14,411 nt of DNA from Deinococcus planocerae (GCF_002869765.1 NZ_PNOR01000059.1:1-14411), one strand, 5' to 3'. Positions 1-6,361 are shown, counted from the first letter of the stretch. Made by a program: numbers and translations. The notes: a model not told the origin generated them from the letters alone.

Positions 1-1
1 C

Positions 2-223
2 TTCGGGCTGGTCGTGGGTGGAGCGGAGGGTCAACAGCTCGGGATCGGGGAGGCAGGACTGGAGGTCCATGCCCGAAGTATCCGCACCCGGCGGCCCGCG
101 TCACCAAAAGCGAGGGAGACCCATGTTGAAACCGCCACCGTCACTATCAGGGCGCCGGGATCGCGCCTGGCCAACCTGGGCCGCGGCCACCATGCAGGGG
201 TATGCGCAGATTCATTCCCCTGA
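2..223 (+). CDS. Possible 3' end of an upstream gene (partial)
   Basis: The frame beginning at base 2 is open from the window edge to a TGA at 221-223 and would supply about 73 residues. Its first half has the G/C-ending codons usual here and reads like ordinary protein (FGLVVGGAEGQQLGIGEAGL). The second half is Arg/Pro/Ala-rich and less convincing. It would overlap the next gene by 22 bases, which would suit translational coupling. No family was recognised. The third frame is also open here, so this call is weak. Confidence 0.28.
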   Translation, partial: FGLVVGGAEGQQLGIGEAGLEVHARSIRTRRPASPKARETHVETATVTIRAPGSRLANLGRGHHAGVCADSFP

Positions 224-702
224 TGCTCGCCTGGGCGGCGAGCACCGGCACCGCCCAGACCACCACGCTGAACGAGGTCACCCAGGCCCTGCACCGGGCT
301 CAGCGCCAGGTGATCGCCTACCTCCCCGACCTCCAGGCACAGATGCTGGCGCAGGCCCTTAAGGAGGCAGCCAGCCGCCGGGTTCACGTCTACCTGATCA
401 CACCCCGGCGTGCTCATCTGCGGCCCGGCTCGTTCCTCCCCAGCGTCGCCCTCGCCAACGCGGAGCAACCGCCCCTGCCGCTCGGCTACCACTTCGGTGA
501 CCTGGATGCCCCGCCCCTGGTCATCGTGGACAACCGGACCCTCTACCTCGGCGCGGGTCTCGCCGACGGCTCCTCGGCCGTGCGGCGCGGGACGTCGGCT
601 GAACTCACCCGGGCGCTCACCGCCAGCACGAACGTCATCAACGCCTCTCCGAATATCCCCGCCCGGGTGCTGATCAAGGAAAGGTACGGCCTGGCATGGT
701 GA
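202..702 (+). CDS. Secreted phospholipase D-like protein lacking the HKD residues
   Basis: The 166-aa product starts with a signal peptide (MRRFIPLMLAWAASTGTA, likely cleaved near residue 18), so it is probably exported. Residues 24-120 follow the pattern of a single PLD half-domain: a helix, a VHVYLIT strand at 61-67, then LVIVDNRTLYLGAGL at 106-120, where active members have HxK(x)4D followed by a GSANL-like stretch. Here the His and Lys positions are Ala103 and Pro105 and only Asp110 remains, so phosphodiesterase activity is unlikely (inference). The stop overlaps the next gene by seven bases, which suggests co-translation with the ATPase. The ATG at 202 has no well-spaced ribosome site, but an in-frame TGA at 127-129 and the signal peptide favour it. 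A binding or scaffold role is possible but unproven. Confidence 0.8.
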   Translation: MRRFIPLMLAWAASTGTAQTTTLNEVTQALHRAQRQVIAYLPDLQAQMLAQALKEAASRRVHVYLITPRRAHLRPGSFLPSVALANAEQPPLPLGYHFGDLDAPPLVIVDNRTLYLGAGLADGSSAVRRGTSAELTRALTASTNVINASPNIPARVLIKERYGLAW

Positions 703-1658
703 AGCCTTTTCCCGTCACCGACCTCACCACGCCAGCCGAGTACGCGGCGGTGCAGGAGCGCTTTCCCGAGGAACTCCGGCGAATCATCGCCCCCAACCTG
801 GTGGAAATTGACGAGATCATCCTCGACCTGAACCAGCCCCTGAGCGTGCGGTTCGGAGGGCTGCGCATCGACTACCCGCTGGTGCTGGACCCGGTGCTGT
901 TCGGCCGAATTGACACCGAGATGCAGTCCGGAGTGACCAAGGGCTGGCGGGCGGACGGACGCATCGGTATCCCCGGGACCTTGCACCGGATCAGCCGCGA
1001 GACCAACCTCCAGGGGGCCAGCGTGATGATCACCGTGCGCATCGGCCGAGCCCTGATCGGCGTCGCCGAGCCGCTGCGCGAGGTCATCCAGGATGCCATC
1101 GACCGGGGCGTGGGCATCGCCATCATCGGGCCGCCCTTCGTCGGGAAGACGACCCTCCTCAGGGACATCGCGCGCATCATGGCCGAGCGGTTGGGCCGCG
1201 GGCTGATCATCATGGACACCAGCAACGAGATCGGCGGGGACAGCGACCTCGCTCACTGGATCATCGGCAAAGCCCGGCGAGTCATCATCGGGGACCCCCA
1301 GTTACAGGGTGGAAAGTACGCGCGCGCGATCGCCAATGCCGCCCCTCAGGCCCTGCTGGGTGACGAGCTCGGGTACCGGAACGACATCCCGATCATCGTC
1401 GAGAACGCCCCGCGTGGAGTGCCCATCACCGCCACCCTGCACGGCCGGGACATGGTGCGAGTGGTGAAGAGCCAGAAGCTCTGGCCGCTGCTGGGTATCC
1501 GGGACGGCCGGAAGCTCGACCCCAGCACCTTCGCTATCGCCATCGAGGTTCTGGACCGCGGCCACTACCGGGTCCACACCGACTTCGACCGGAGTATCGA
1601 GGCCCTGCTCGACAACGCCACCCCCACCGAAGGTCTTCACGAAGTTCGCGTCGCCTGA
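696..1658 (+). CDS. SpoIIIAA/Ycf45-like AAA ATPase
   Basis: The 320-aa product is a P-loop ATPase of the SpoIIIAA/Ycf45 type. Residues 145-153 are the Walker A loop (GPPFVGKTT), followed by LLRDIAR as is usual in this family. DTSNEIGG at 174-181 is the family's characteristic motif. QALLGDEL at 218-225 is Walker B with acidic D223/E224, and TLHG at 247-250 is the conserved His motif. Residues 28-54 (IIAPNLVEIDEIILDLNQPLSV) match the usual N-terminal segment. No R3H nucleic-acid-binding domain is visible after the ATPase core, unlike many bacterial relatives. The start at 696 follows AAGGAAAGG at 676-684 and overlaps the PLD-like gene by seven bases. A strong terminator follows. The cellular role is unknown; the pairing suggests an ATP-driven partner of the exported protein, possibly across a membrane (inference). 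Confidence 0.92.
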   Translation: MVKPFPVTDLTTPAEYAAVQERFPEELRRIIAPNLVEIDEIILDLNQPLSVRFGGLRIDYPLVLDPVLFGRIDTEMQSGVTKGWRADGRIGIPGTLHRISRETNLQGASVMITVRIGRALIGVAEPLREVIQDAIDRGVGIAIIGPPFVGKTTLLRDIARIMAERLGRGLIIMDTSNEIGGDSDLAHWIIGKARRVIIGDPQLQGGKYARAIANAAPQALLGDELGYRNDIPIIVENAPRGVPITATLHGRDMVRVVKSQKLWPLLGIRDGRKLDPSTFAIAIEVLDRGHYRVHTDFDRSIEALLDNATPTEGLHEVRVA

Positions 1659-1674
1659 ACCCGAAGGCCCTGTG

Positions 1675-1712
1675 ACAACGGGACGTGCCATGCGTCCCGT
1701 TGTTCTTCTTTT
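1675..1712 (+). terminator. Rho-independent terminator after the ATPase gene
   Basis: A perfect 11-bp stem (ACAACGGGACG at 1675-1685 with CGTCCCGTTGT at 1693-1703) closes a 7-base loop and is followed by TCTTCTTTT. It sits 16 bases after the stop codon, so it ends the PLD-like/ATPase transcript. Confidence 0.92.
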
Positions 1713-2001
1713 CCAACCTCGGGCCCCTCCACGAGGAGCCGTTCCCTTGCTGCAAGGAACACCGGAGGCGCGCTCCAAGAACACAAGTACCAAGTCCATC
1801 CTCGTCTCTCACCCGACGGCGCGGTTCCAGCAGAGACATGGCGGTGCTGGTCTCCCGGCACAACTCCCTGTTCGAGTTCCTTTCTCACACAGAGAAACTC
1901 AGACAGGGCGACAGGTCAAAGGTGGGGGGTCTGTGGGTGATTCAGCTTTTTCAGAAACGAAACGTTCCCCCTCCTGCACCGCCAGCCTCCACCCCGCCCG
2001 A

Positions 2002-2024
2002 AGCACGTGCCCGTGCTCCTCTTT
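2002..2024 (+). terminator. Weak terminator-like hairpin
   Basis: A 6-bp stem, AGCACG/CGTGCT, around a TGCC tetraloop is followed by CCTCTTTT. The stem is short and no convincing gene lies upstream of it, so this may be chance. Confidence 0.3.
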
Positions 2025-2051
2025 TAGCTTCAGACCGCCCTATTCCTACCT

Positions 2052-2098
2052 CAAAACACAAAGCACTTGAAAACTTCGACCAAAATCACTCAAACTTC
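2052..2098. other. Phased A-tracts, possible curved DNA
   Basis: Five runs of three or four A (2053-2056, 2060-2062, 2070-2073, 2082-2085, 2092-2094) lie on one strand. The last four are about 10, 12 and 10 bases apart, near one helical turn. AAACTTC occurs twice, 21 bases apart (2071-2077 and 2092-2098). In such a GC-rich window this is an outlier and would be expected to bend the DNA. Confidence 0.4.
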
Positions 2099-2219
2099 TC
2101 ATTCTCGTGAGCGGGTGAAGCGAAGAGCGGAGGGTTCATCGAGAGAAGCCTGCCCATGCTAAGCCCCCTGATGCCAGCGGTAAGGGCAGGAGAACGTTCC
2201 TTGAAGAAGCGCCCCAAGA

Positions 2220-2260
2220 CCCCGGGACGTGTTCGGCAGTGATGCGAAAACACGCCGGGG
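2220..2260. repeat. Interrupted 12-bp inverted repeat
   Basis: CCCCGG (2220-2225), a GA bulge and CGTGTT (2228-2233) pair with AACACG (2249-2254) and CCGGGG (2255-2260) around a 15-base loop. No T-run follows, so it is not a typical terminator. It could be an operator, an RNA stem or part of an origin. Confidence 0.5.
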
Positions 2261-2515
2261 GTGCCCTGGAGGAAGGGGCTTTGATGGCCTGGAGGAACCG
2301 AAGTCTCCTGCACCGCGAGAGGGTCACGGCCAGCCCCGCCGGATCGCCGCCAGTGCCGATCTGCCTGTGACAGCCTCCATGCCAGGCCACCTGGCTCGGG
2401 CATCACCTTGCCCCACCGTCGGTGCCCGAGCAGCCCTCCCCCGTCCTTGTGCCCCTCTCGTTCACGACAGGGAGCGGGCGGGCGACGCTCCGTGTTCGCG
2501 CTCTGGCCCGGCGGG

Positions 2516-2536
2516 ACCCTCGCCGCTCAGGCGGCG
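2516..2536 (+). promoter_or_regulatory. ACCCT-hairpin element, copy 1
   Basis: ACCCT (2516-2520) is followed at once by CGCCGC, loop TCAG and GCGGCG (2521-2536), a perfect 6-bp stem. Unlike most copies, the next start codon (2571) is 34 bases away and has its own strong ribosome site. Confidence 0.55.
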
Positions 2537-2570
2537 CGCTCACTCCATCTCATATCAGGAGGAAAGCGAG

Positions 2571-2738
2571 ATGGTGAACACCCGTTGCCTTACCTATGTC
2601 AGTCCCAAAACTTCGCAGCACGAGGAGGGTCGGGGCGAACTCCAGGCTCAGGTCGAGGCGGCCCTCCAGGTCCTGCGTCTCGCCGAGCAGCTCGGTCCCC
2701 GTCCTCGGAAACCGCGCGTCCGTGTTCACCTGCACTGA
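2571..2738 (+). CDS. Small hypothetical protein, 55 aa
   Basis: The start is chosen because a near-perfect ribosome site, AGGAGG at 2558-2563, lies seven bases before ATG 2571. The product begins MVNTRCLTYVSPKTSQHEEG. Residues 20-45 form a likely amphipathic helix rich in Glu, Gln, Ala and Leu, and the end is basic (PRPRKPRVRVHLH). No family was recognised. The ACCCT-hairpin lies 34 bases upstream, so it may be part of the same regulated set as the other short genes. The open frame extends further 5', but nothing there supports translation. It could be a small nucleic-acid-binding or adaptor protein; the basic tail is the only hint. Confidence 0.6.
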   Translation: MVNTRCLTYVSPKTSQHEEGRGELQAQVEAALQVLRLAEQLGPRPRKPRVRVHLH

Positions 2739-2802
2739 TGCTCCACCCGGGTTCCGCCTGTCCCCGGGACCCGGTCCACACCCCTGACCTGAAAGAATGC
2801 CC

Positions 2803-3120
2803 ATGCTGCATCTGCTGCTCGGCAGCCTTCGCAAGGACGCCCGGCTCCTGCGTTGGCTCGCCACCATTCTCCCTCCCGCCCTGCTGCTCGGCTTCGCCTT
2901 GCGGGTCAGTCGCAGGGCCCCGCCCGACGCGGCGCAGGTCTGGTTCTCGCTGCTTGCCACCCTGCTGTGGGCCGTGCTGTTCCTGCTCGCCCGCCGTTTC
3001 GGTCCGGCCTTCGACACCCGCACCGGCACCCGGTTGATGGGGACTCTCCGGGTCGTCCTCCTCCTGCTGTTCGTCATGCAACTGATCCTGTTGCTCGGCA
3101 CCCTCTTCCCCTTCGCCTGA
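2803..3120 (+). CDS. Small integral membrane protein, three predicted helices
   Basis: The product is 105 aa if started at ATG 2803, which lies six bases after GAAAGA (2791-2796). ATG 2797 in the same frame would abut that site and is less likely. Hydrophobic spans fall at about residues 15-35, 46-64 and 80-103. Between the first two is a basic segment (RVSRRAPPDAAQ) and between the last two RRFGPAFDTRTGTR, so the charges suggest cytoplasmic loops. No family was recognised. The gene sits alone between the 55-aa gene and the frameshifted zinc-knuckle gene, on the same strand. The hydrophobic periodicity and G/C-ending codons make it very likely real. Confidence 0.75.
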   Translation: MLHLLLGSLRKDARLLRWLATILPPALLLGFALRVSRRAPPDAAQVWFSLLATLLWAVLFLLARRFGPAFDTRTGTRLMGTLRVVLLLLFVMQLILLLGTLFPFA

Positions 3121-3300
3121 CCTCCCCGGTCCCGAACTTCAGCAGCACCCAAGCGAAGCCACCCAACGTCCGGGACGACGGACGACCTGCGACCCCTGAT
3201 CCTCAGCGCCGACCAGATGTCCCCACCCTGACCAGCGACTGGGCGTGGCAGGTCGGGGAGGTCCCATGCCGAGCCTTTCCCTTTTGCGTGGCCCGGGAGG

Positions 3301-3324
3301 ACCCTCGCCTCCCGGGCGGCGAGG
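3301..3324 (+). promoter_or_regulatory. ACCCT-hairpin element, copy 2
   Basis: ACCCT (3301-3305) is followed by CGCC, loop TCCCG and GGCG (3306-3318). An alternative, longer pairing is CCTCGCC (3303-3309) with GGCGAGG (3318-3324). The start codon at 3330 lies 11 bases after the shorter stem. Confidence 0.55.
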
Positions 3325-3329
3325 CAGGC

Positions 3330-3615
3330 ATGGCCCTCCTGCACTTCCTGCTTCGCCGCTTCGGCCACCGGGTCCCCGACCCCGTCCTCGTGACCTGCCC
3401 CGACTGCCACGGAGAGGGCGACCTCCTGGTGGACGACGGCCGTCGTGTTCATCGACCCCGACACGGGAGCGGCCGAGGTCGAGGTCGGCCAGAACCTGGA
3501 GACGTGCACGACCTGCCACAGCTCCAGTCGGACCTCTCTCCGGACACAGCTCGTGATCCGCACCGCTCACCTCGTCAACACAGATCGCTGGTGGGACCGG
3601 CACGCCAAAGCCTGA
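3330..3615 (+). pseudogene. Two-zinc-knuckle protein interrupted by a +1 frameshift
   Basis: Two adjacent frames make one sensible protein. From ATG 3330 the first frame gives MALLHFLLRRFGHRVPDPVL then VTCPDCHGEGDLLVDDG, with a CPDCHGEG knuckle like those in DnaJ-type zinc domains. From 3442, one base further on, the reading continues VVFIDPDTGAAEVEVGQN, LETCTTCHSSS, and ends ..TDRWWDRHAKA at TGA 3613-3615. The paired CxxCH motifs (CPDCH and CTTCH) would bind one zinc ion and lie in different frames, so an extra base around 3440-3441 (GGCC) is likely. Joined, the product is about 94 aa. The original first frame runs on without a stop into unrelated Arg/Pro-rich sequence. Sequencing error, true inactivation and programmed +1 frameshifting cannot be separated here. 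The start is supported by the ACCCT-hairpin 11 bases upstream. Confidence 0.65.
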
Positions 3616-3669
3616 CCTGCGCTCGTCAACCCGGCCGCCGAGCGGGGAGCCTCCACGTCTTTTTTAATG

Positions 3670-3700
3670 GCGGCTGCACCCGGGCGGAAGGTGCAGCCGC
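3670..3700. repeat. Perfect 11-bp inverted repeat
   Basis: GCGGCTGCACC (3670-3680) pairs perfectly with GGTGCAGCCGC (3690-3700) around a 9-base loop. A T6 run lies just before it (3660-3665) and only TTCCGCTC follows, so it is a poor canonical terminator on the plus strand. Its position between the frameshifted gene and the next unit suggests transcript ending or mRNA protection. Confidence 0.6.
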
Positions 3701-3755
3701 TTCCGCTCACGTCCGGCAGAGACGCTGGGCTGCCCCGCCAGTTCCACCAGCCTCC

Positions 3756-3780
3756 ACCCTCACCCGCCGGGCAGCGGGTG
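3756..3780 (+). promoter_or_regulatory. ACCCT-hairpin element, copy 3
   Basis: ACCCT (3756-3760), then CACCCGC (3761-3767), loop CGGGCA and GCGGGTG (3774-3780). Relative to the CGCCCGG/CCGGGCG copies both arms have changed together, keeping seven pairs. ATG 3791 begins 10 bases after the stem, with no Shine-Dalgarno sequence between. Confidence 0.65.
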
Positions 3781-3790
3781 GGCCAGCCGC

Positions 3791-3895
3791 ATGACCACCA
3801 AACGCATCCGCCACAAGGGCAAGAGGAAGTTCCCTCGTCCCCTCACCCGTGAGCAGAAACGCGAGCGGAAGTATCCGAGCCGGAGGTACGTGTGA
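3791..3895 (+). CDS. Very basic 34-aa peptide
   Basis: The short frame MTTKRIRHKGKRKFPRPL..RKYPSRRYV has about 15 Arg/Lys in 34 residues and almost no acidic residues, so it probably binds nucleic acid or an acidic partner (inference). Three points support translation. The ACCCT-hairpin ends exactly 10 bases before ATG 3791, the same distance as at 10390 and 12104. The stop TGA overlaps the GTG start of the next gene as GTGA. A good ribosome site for the next gene (GGAGG, 3882-3886) lies inside this frame, which implies ribosomes pass through. The peptide has the look of small basic ribosomal-protein-like or phage DNA-binding peptides, but no family was recognised. Confidence 0.6.
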   Translation: MTTKRIRHKGKRKFPRPLTREQKRERKYPSRRYV

Positions 3896-4200
3896 GGCCG
3901 CCCGTCCTCCCCCAAGTCGCCGGCACACCCCCCGCCGGCCAGGCCCTGCTGACCCACACGCTGGCCCTGCTCGACCTGCTCGACGTCCTGCGGCCCAACC
4001 TGGAACGCACCCTGTGCGTCGACCTGATCATCACCGGTCCCGCCGTGTCGGCCCACACCACCTGTGAACTCGCCCGCCTGGCCCTGCAGGATGCCGACGG
4101 ACTCCCTGCCCATCCCCAAGTGCCTGCGCTGACCGCGCACGTCCGCCGTCTGCTAGGCGCCCTGCTCGCCTCGCCCGCCCCTCACGGTCTCGTCGCCTGA
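3892..4200 (+). CDS. Hypothetical protein, 102 aa, translationally coupled
   Basis: Starts at GTG 3892, five bases after GGAGG (3882-3886), and overlaps the stop of the basic peptide by four bases (GTGA). The product is mainly helical: residues 16-35 are Leu-rich (QALLTHTLALLDLLDVLRPN), followed by LERTLCVDLIITGP and two more helices ending HVRRLLGALLASP. Acidic and basic residues alternate on the helices and no membrane segment is obvious. No family was recognised. Overlap with a 34-aa basic peptide suggests that the two products work together or are made in fixed ratio. Confidence 0.75.
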   Translation: MRPPVLPQVAGTPPAGQALLTHTLALLDLLDVLRPNLERTLCVDLIITGPAVSAHTTCELARLALQDADGLPAHPQVPALTAHVRRLLGALLASPAPHGLVA

Positions 4201-4288
4201 ACACGCCCTGACGTGACCAACCTGACCCGCACCCACGCTGGAGGACGGGCACGGTCAACCCTCGCGTCCACTGCAGAACGGGCAGCCA

Positions 4289-4315
4289 TCCCTCGCCCGG
4301 AGACCGCACCGGGCG
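4289..4315 (+). promoter_or_regulatory. ACCCT-hairpin element, copy 4 (upstream of ssb)
   Basis: TCCCT (4289-4293), CGCCCGG (4294-4300), an 8-base loop and CCGGGCG (4309-4315). The ssb start at 4365 is 49 bases downstream and has its own ribosome site, so spacing differs from the main group. Confidence 0.55.
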
Positions 4316-4364
4316 AACCACCGGCAAGGTTCACCGGTGCCGCCGCGCACCAGAAGGAGTCCCC

Positions 4365-5240
4365 ATGAACAAGGTCCTGATCATCGCCGCCCTCGCCCGC
4401 GATCCCGAACTCCGCTACACCCCGGGAGGCACCGCCGTCCTCGATCTCACCCTCGCGGGCGAGCGCCACATCACGGGCAGCGACGGGCGCGCGCACGTCA
4501 TCCCCTTCTACGAGAACGGGCAGGCGCTGGGCAAGTACGCCGAACATCTGGCCGAGCGCGGGTATCAGGCGGGCGACGTTCTGGTGGCGGACGGGCAGCT
4601 CGATTACAGCCAGTGGGAAGCGTCCGAAGGGGGCAAGCGCAGCGCCCTGCGGGTGCGCGTCACGGGGACGGTGCGCCAAGCGGACGGAGACTTCGAACTC
4701 ATTCAGGATGGCCGGGGCGGGCAGCGACTCAGGGGCGGCTTGAACCGGGCCACGGTCATCGGGAACGTGTCCGCCGACCCCGAACTGCGGCACACACCTG
4801 CCGGTGACGCCGTGCTCGGTCTGCGTCTGGGCGTCAACGAGAAGTACAAGGACCGTCAGGGCCAAGCCCAGGAGAAGACGCACTGGGTGGACGTGACCCT
4901 ATGGCGCGACCTGGCCCTGGCTCACCAGGGACTGCGCAAGGGTGACCCGGTCCTGGTGGAGGGCGCACTGGTGGACGAGTCGTGGACGGACCGCGACGGG
5001 CGTGGGCGCCGGACCAAGAAGGTGGAGGCGGACACGGTGGTCCCCCTCAGCCGGGGTGCGGGCACGGGGACCTCCGGCACGCCAGCTCCGGCGCGCGAGC
5101 AGCGGCAGCCGGTCGCTGCCTCGGGGACTCGCGCGGCCAGCTCTCAAAACGCCGCGCCCGCCCCGACCCGCTCTGGGAGGCTGGACATCGATCAGGGGCT
5201 GGAGGACTTCCCGCCCGACGAGGCGCCCCTGCCGTTTTGA
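4365..5240 (+). CDS. ssb: Single-stranded DNA-binding protein, two OB folds (Deinococcus type)
   Basis: SSB coats single-stranded DNA during replication, recombination and repair and recruits partners through its C-terminal tail. The 291-aa chain has two OB folds: residues 1-105 (ALARDPELRYTPGGTAVLDL, later LDYSQWEASEGGKRS) and 125-228 (NRATVIGNVSADPELRHTPAGD, then KTHWVDVTLWRD and LRKGDPVLVEGALVDESW). An Ala/Pro/Ser/Thr-rich linker (231-270) leads to the tail LDIDQGLEDFPPDEAPLPF. Deinococcus-Thermus SSBs of this design work as dimers rather than tetramers. It is a little shorter than the D. radiodurans protein as I remember it, mainly in the linker, and its tail has DEAPLPF where that one has EEDDLPF. 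This suggests an accessory paralogue, though it could be the only copy. GAAGGAGT precedes ATG 4365. Earlier alternatives lack support. Confidence 0.97.
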   Translation: MNKVLIIAALARDPELRYTPGGTAVLDLTLAGERHITGSDGRAHVIPFYENGQALGKYAEHLAERGYQAGDVLVADGQLDYSQWEASEGGKRSALRVRVTGTVRQADGDFELIQDGRGGQRLRGGLNRATVIGNVSADPELRHTPAGDAVLGLRLGVNEKYKDRQGQAQEKTHWVDVTLWRDLALAHQGLRKGDPVLVEGALVDESWTDRDGRGRRTKKVEADTVVPLSRGAGTGTSGTPAPAREQRQPVAASGTRAASSQNAAPAPTRSGRLDIDQGLEDFPPDEAPLPF

Positions 5241-5249
5241 GCCAGCTCG

Positions 5250-5280
5250 GGGGAGAGAGGCGTTCTCTCCCCTGTTCGTC
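5250..5280 (+). terminator. Terminator-like hairpin after ssb
   Basis: GGGGAGAGA (5250-5258) and TCTCTCCCC (5264-5272) form a perfect 9-bp stem with a GGCGT loop, ten bases after the ssb stop. The trailing TGTTCGTC is only moderately T-rich, so termination may be partial. Confidence 0.65.
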
Positions 5281-5331
5281 TGGAGCATCCACCTGCCGTC
5301 CCCATCGCCCCCGGCGGGGTGCCCCTAAGGA

Positions 5332-5357
5332 ACCCTCGCCCGGGAGAACGCCGGGCG
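5332..5357 (+). promoter_or_regulatory. ACCCT-hairpin element, copy 5
   Basis: ACCCT (5332-5336), CGCCCGG (5337-5343), a 7-base loop and CCGGGCG (5351-5357). ATG 5369 begins 11 bases after the stem, with AAAGGAG in the gap. It lies downstream of the ssb terminator, so it belongs to the next unit. Confidence 0.7.
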
Positions 5358-5368
5358 CAAAGGAGCGC

Positions 5369-5737
5369 ATGAACCTGTCCCTGAAGCTCGGCGAGGGCGT
5401 GAACCTCGACCTCCGTCTCGGTGAGATCGCGGCGTCCCTCATCACCCCAGAGGCGCTTGCTCTCGCGGCGCACTTGGAGGACGCGGCAGACGACTCCTTC
5501 ACTCTGTTCACCTGCGGGCCCCTGGTTCTGCCGCCCTCCGGCGGCGTGATCCGTCTCAGCCTGGAAGCTCCGGAAGAGGCGGACCAAGCCCTCACGCTCT
5601 CGGTTGGCGAGGCTCTCCACGCCGCCCGCGTCATCACCTCGGCGGCCCGGACCCTCCACGGTATTCGTGCCGGACGGCGGTCTGGCCGGGCGCGCGTGGG
5701 CACCACCTTCAGCGGGCAGAGGGCCGGGACATGCTGA
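5369..5737 (+). CDS. Hypothetical protein, 122 aa
   Basis: ATG 5369 follows AAAGGAG by four bases and the ACCCT-hairpin by 11. The product begins with a repeated pattern of alternating hydrophobic residues (LSLKLGEGVNLDLRLGEI), likely beta strands. A helix follows (TPEALALAAHLEDAADDS), then more strands (FTLFTCGPLVLPPSGGVIRL) and a helix (SVGEALHAARVITSAARTLH). The last 18 residues are Arg/Gly-rich. No family was recognised. Its stop overlaps the next gene by seven bases (5731-5737), so the two probably form one operon and may encode a complex. The frame is open far upstream across ssb, but that part is only a shadow of ssb. Confidence 0.75.
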   Translation: MNLSLKLGEGVNLDLRLGEIAASLITPEALALAAHLEDAADDSFTLFTCGPLVLPPSGGVIRLSLEAPEEADQALTLSVGEALHAARVITSAARTLHGIRAGRRSGRARVGTTFSGQRAGTC

Positions 5738-6276
5738 GGTTCCTGCATGTCCTCGCCAGTTTCCTCACGCCCGCCTTCGAGGTCGAGCAGCAGTTCCCGC
5801 CACGCTGTGGCGAGCGGCGCAGCCTCCACGTCACCCACCGGCCGGGCGCGGGGTACGCCGTGTTCGAGACCCGCACCGACGAGGCGCAGGGGGAGACGGC
5901 CATCGACGCCGAGACCTTCGAGGACGGCCTGACCCGTCCCCAAGCCCTGCGTCTCGCGGCCCGGTCCGGAGCTCGCCCCGAGACGGCGGCCGCAGTGCAG
6001 GCGTCCCGCTCGGCCCTCGTTCCCGCGCCCGTTCCTCTTCGGCTGGAGGTGCACGGCGACCTCGGCGTCGTCACCCTGCATCTGCACGAGCACCTGGACC
6101 AGCCGGGCTTCCTCGCCGCGTTGGAGTGGGCCCTCCGGACCACCGACGCCGCGTCCTACCTCGCCCTGATCGGCCGGGAGGGAGAGCAGGAACTGGCCTG
6201 GCAGGTCCTCTTCGAGCGGGTGCCCTGGGGTCGGGGGACGGTCCGCGAGATCGAGCGCCTCACCGCCCACCTGTGA
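5731..6276 (+). CDS. Hypothetical protein, 181 aa, coupled to the gene before it
   Basis: ATG 5731 overlaps the previous stop (ATGCTGA), and no good ribosome site precedes it, so translation is probably coupled. The N-terminus MLRFLHVLASFLTPAF is hydrophobic but lacks a clear signal-peptide cleavage site. Residues 30-65 look like strands (RSLHVTHRPGAGYAVFETRT), 70-100 are helical, and 104-118 again form strands (LRLEVHGDLGVVTLHLHEH). The C-terminal third is helical with LAALEWALRTTDAASYLALI. No family or catalytic motif was recognised. It ends 28 bases before the element that precedes the toxin-antitoxin pair. Confidence 0.78.
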   Translation: MLRFLHVLASFLTPAFEVEQQFPPRCGERRSLHVTHRPGAGYAVFETRTDEAQGETAIDAETFEDGLTRPQALRLAARSGARPETAAAVQASRSALVPAPVPLRLEVHGDLGVVTLHLHEHLDQPGFLAALEWALRTTDAASYLALIGREGEQELAWQVLFERVPWGRGTVREIERLTAHL

Positions 6277-6304
6277 CCCGGAAGGGCAGACCTTTCCCGG
6301 AAGG

Positions 6305-6330
6305 ACCTTCGCCCGGAACCTCACCGGGCG
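6305..6330 (+). promoter_or_regulatory. ACCCT-hairpin element, copy 6 (upstream of vapBC)
   Basis: ACCTT (6305-6309), CGCCCGG (6310-6316), a 7-base loop and CCGGGCG (6324-6330). ATG 6344 is 13 bases after the stem; the better-supported vapB start at 6362 is 31 bases after it. Confidence 0.65.
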
Positions 6331-6361
6331 TGTACGCGCTACCATGACCCTCGGAGGAAGC

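Larger units (their letters stand above)
1713..2515. other. Gene-poor intergenic stretch
   Basis: About 800 bases with no convincing gene. The open frames here (for example plus-strand 1685-2110 and minus-strand 2086-2406) start without ribosome sites, overlap each other and show no family resemblance. The stretch 1940-2110 is clearly richer in A+T than the rest of the window. It holds a small hairpin at 1741-1760, a terminator-like hairpin at 2002-2024, phased A-tracts at 2053-2094, a CCTGCCC/GGGCAGG inverted repeat (2149-2155 and 2184-2190) and a larger inverted repeat at 2220-2260. It could hold a promoter region, an origin or a structured RNA, but nothing decides between these. Confidence 0.6.

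Noticed and set aside
1685..2110. A 141-codon frame after the ATPase terminator.
   Set aside because: It begins inside the terminator hairpin, has no ribosome site, and has unusual codon use and no recognisable motif.
3119..3263. GACCTCCCC paired with GGGGAGGTC across 127 bases.
   Set aside because: A 9-bp match over this distance in GC-rich DNA can easily be chance, and no further pairing supports it.
3266..3556. A plus-strand frame starting after GGGGAGG.
   Set aside because: The ribosome site is good, but the product is Pro/Arg low-complexity sequence that overlaps the zinc-knuckle coding frames.
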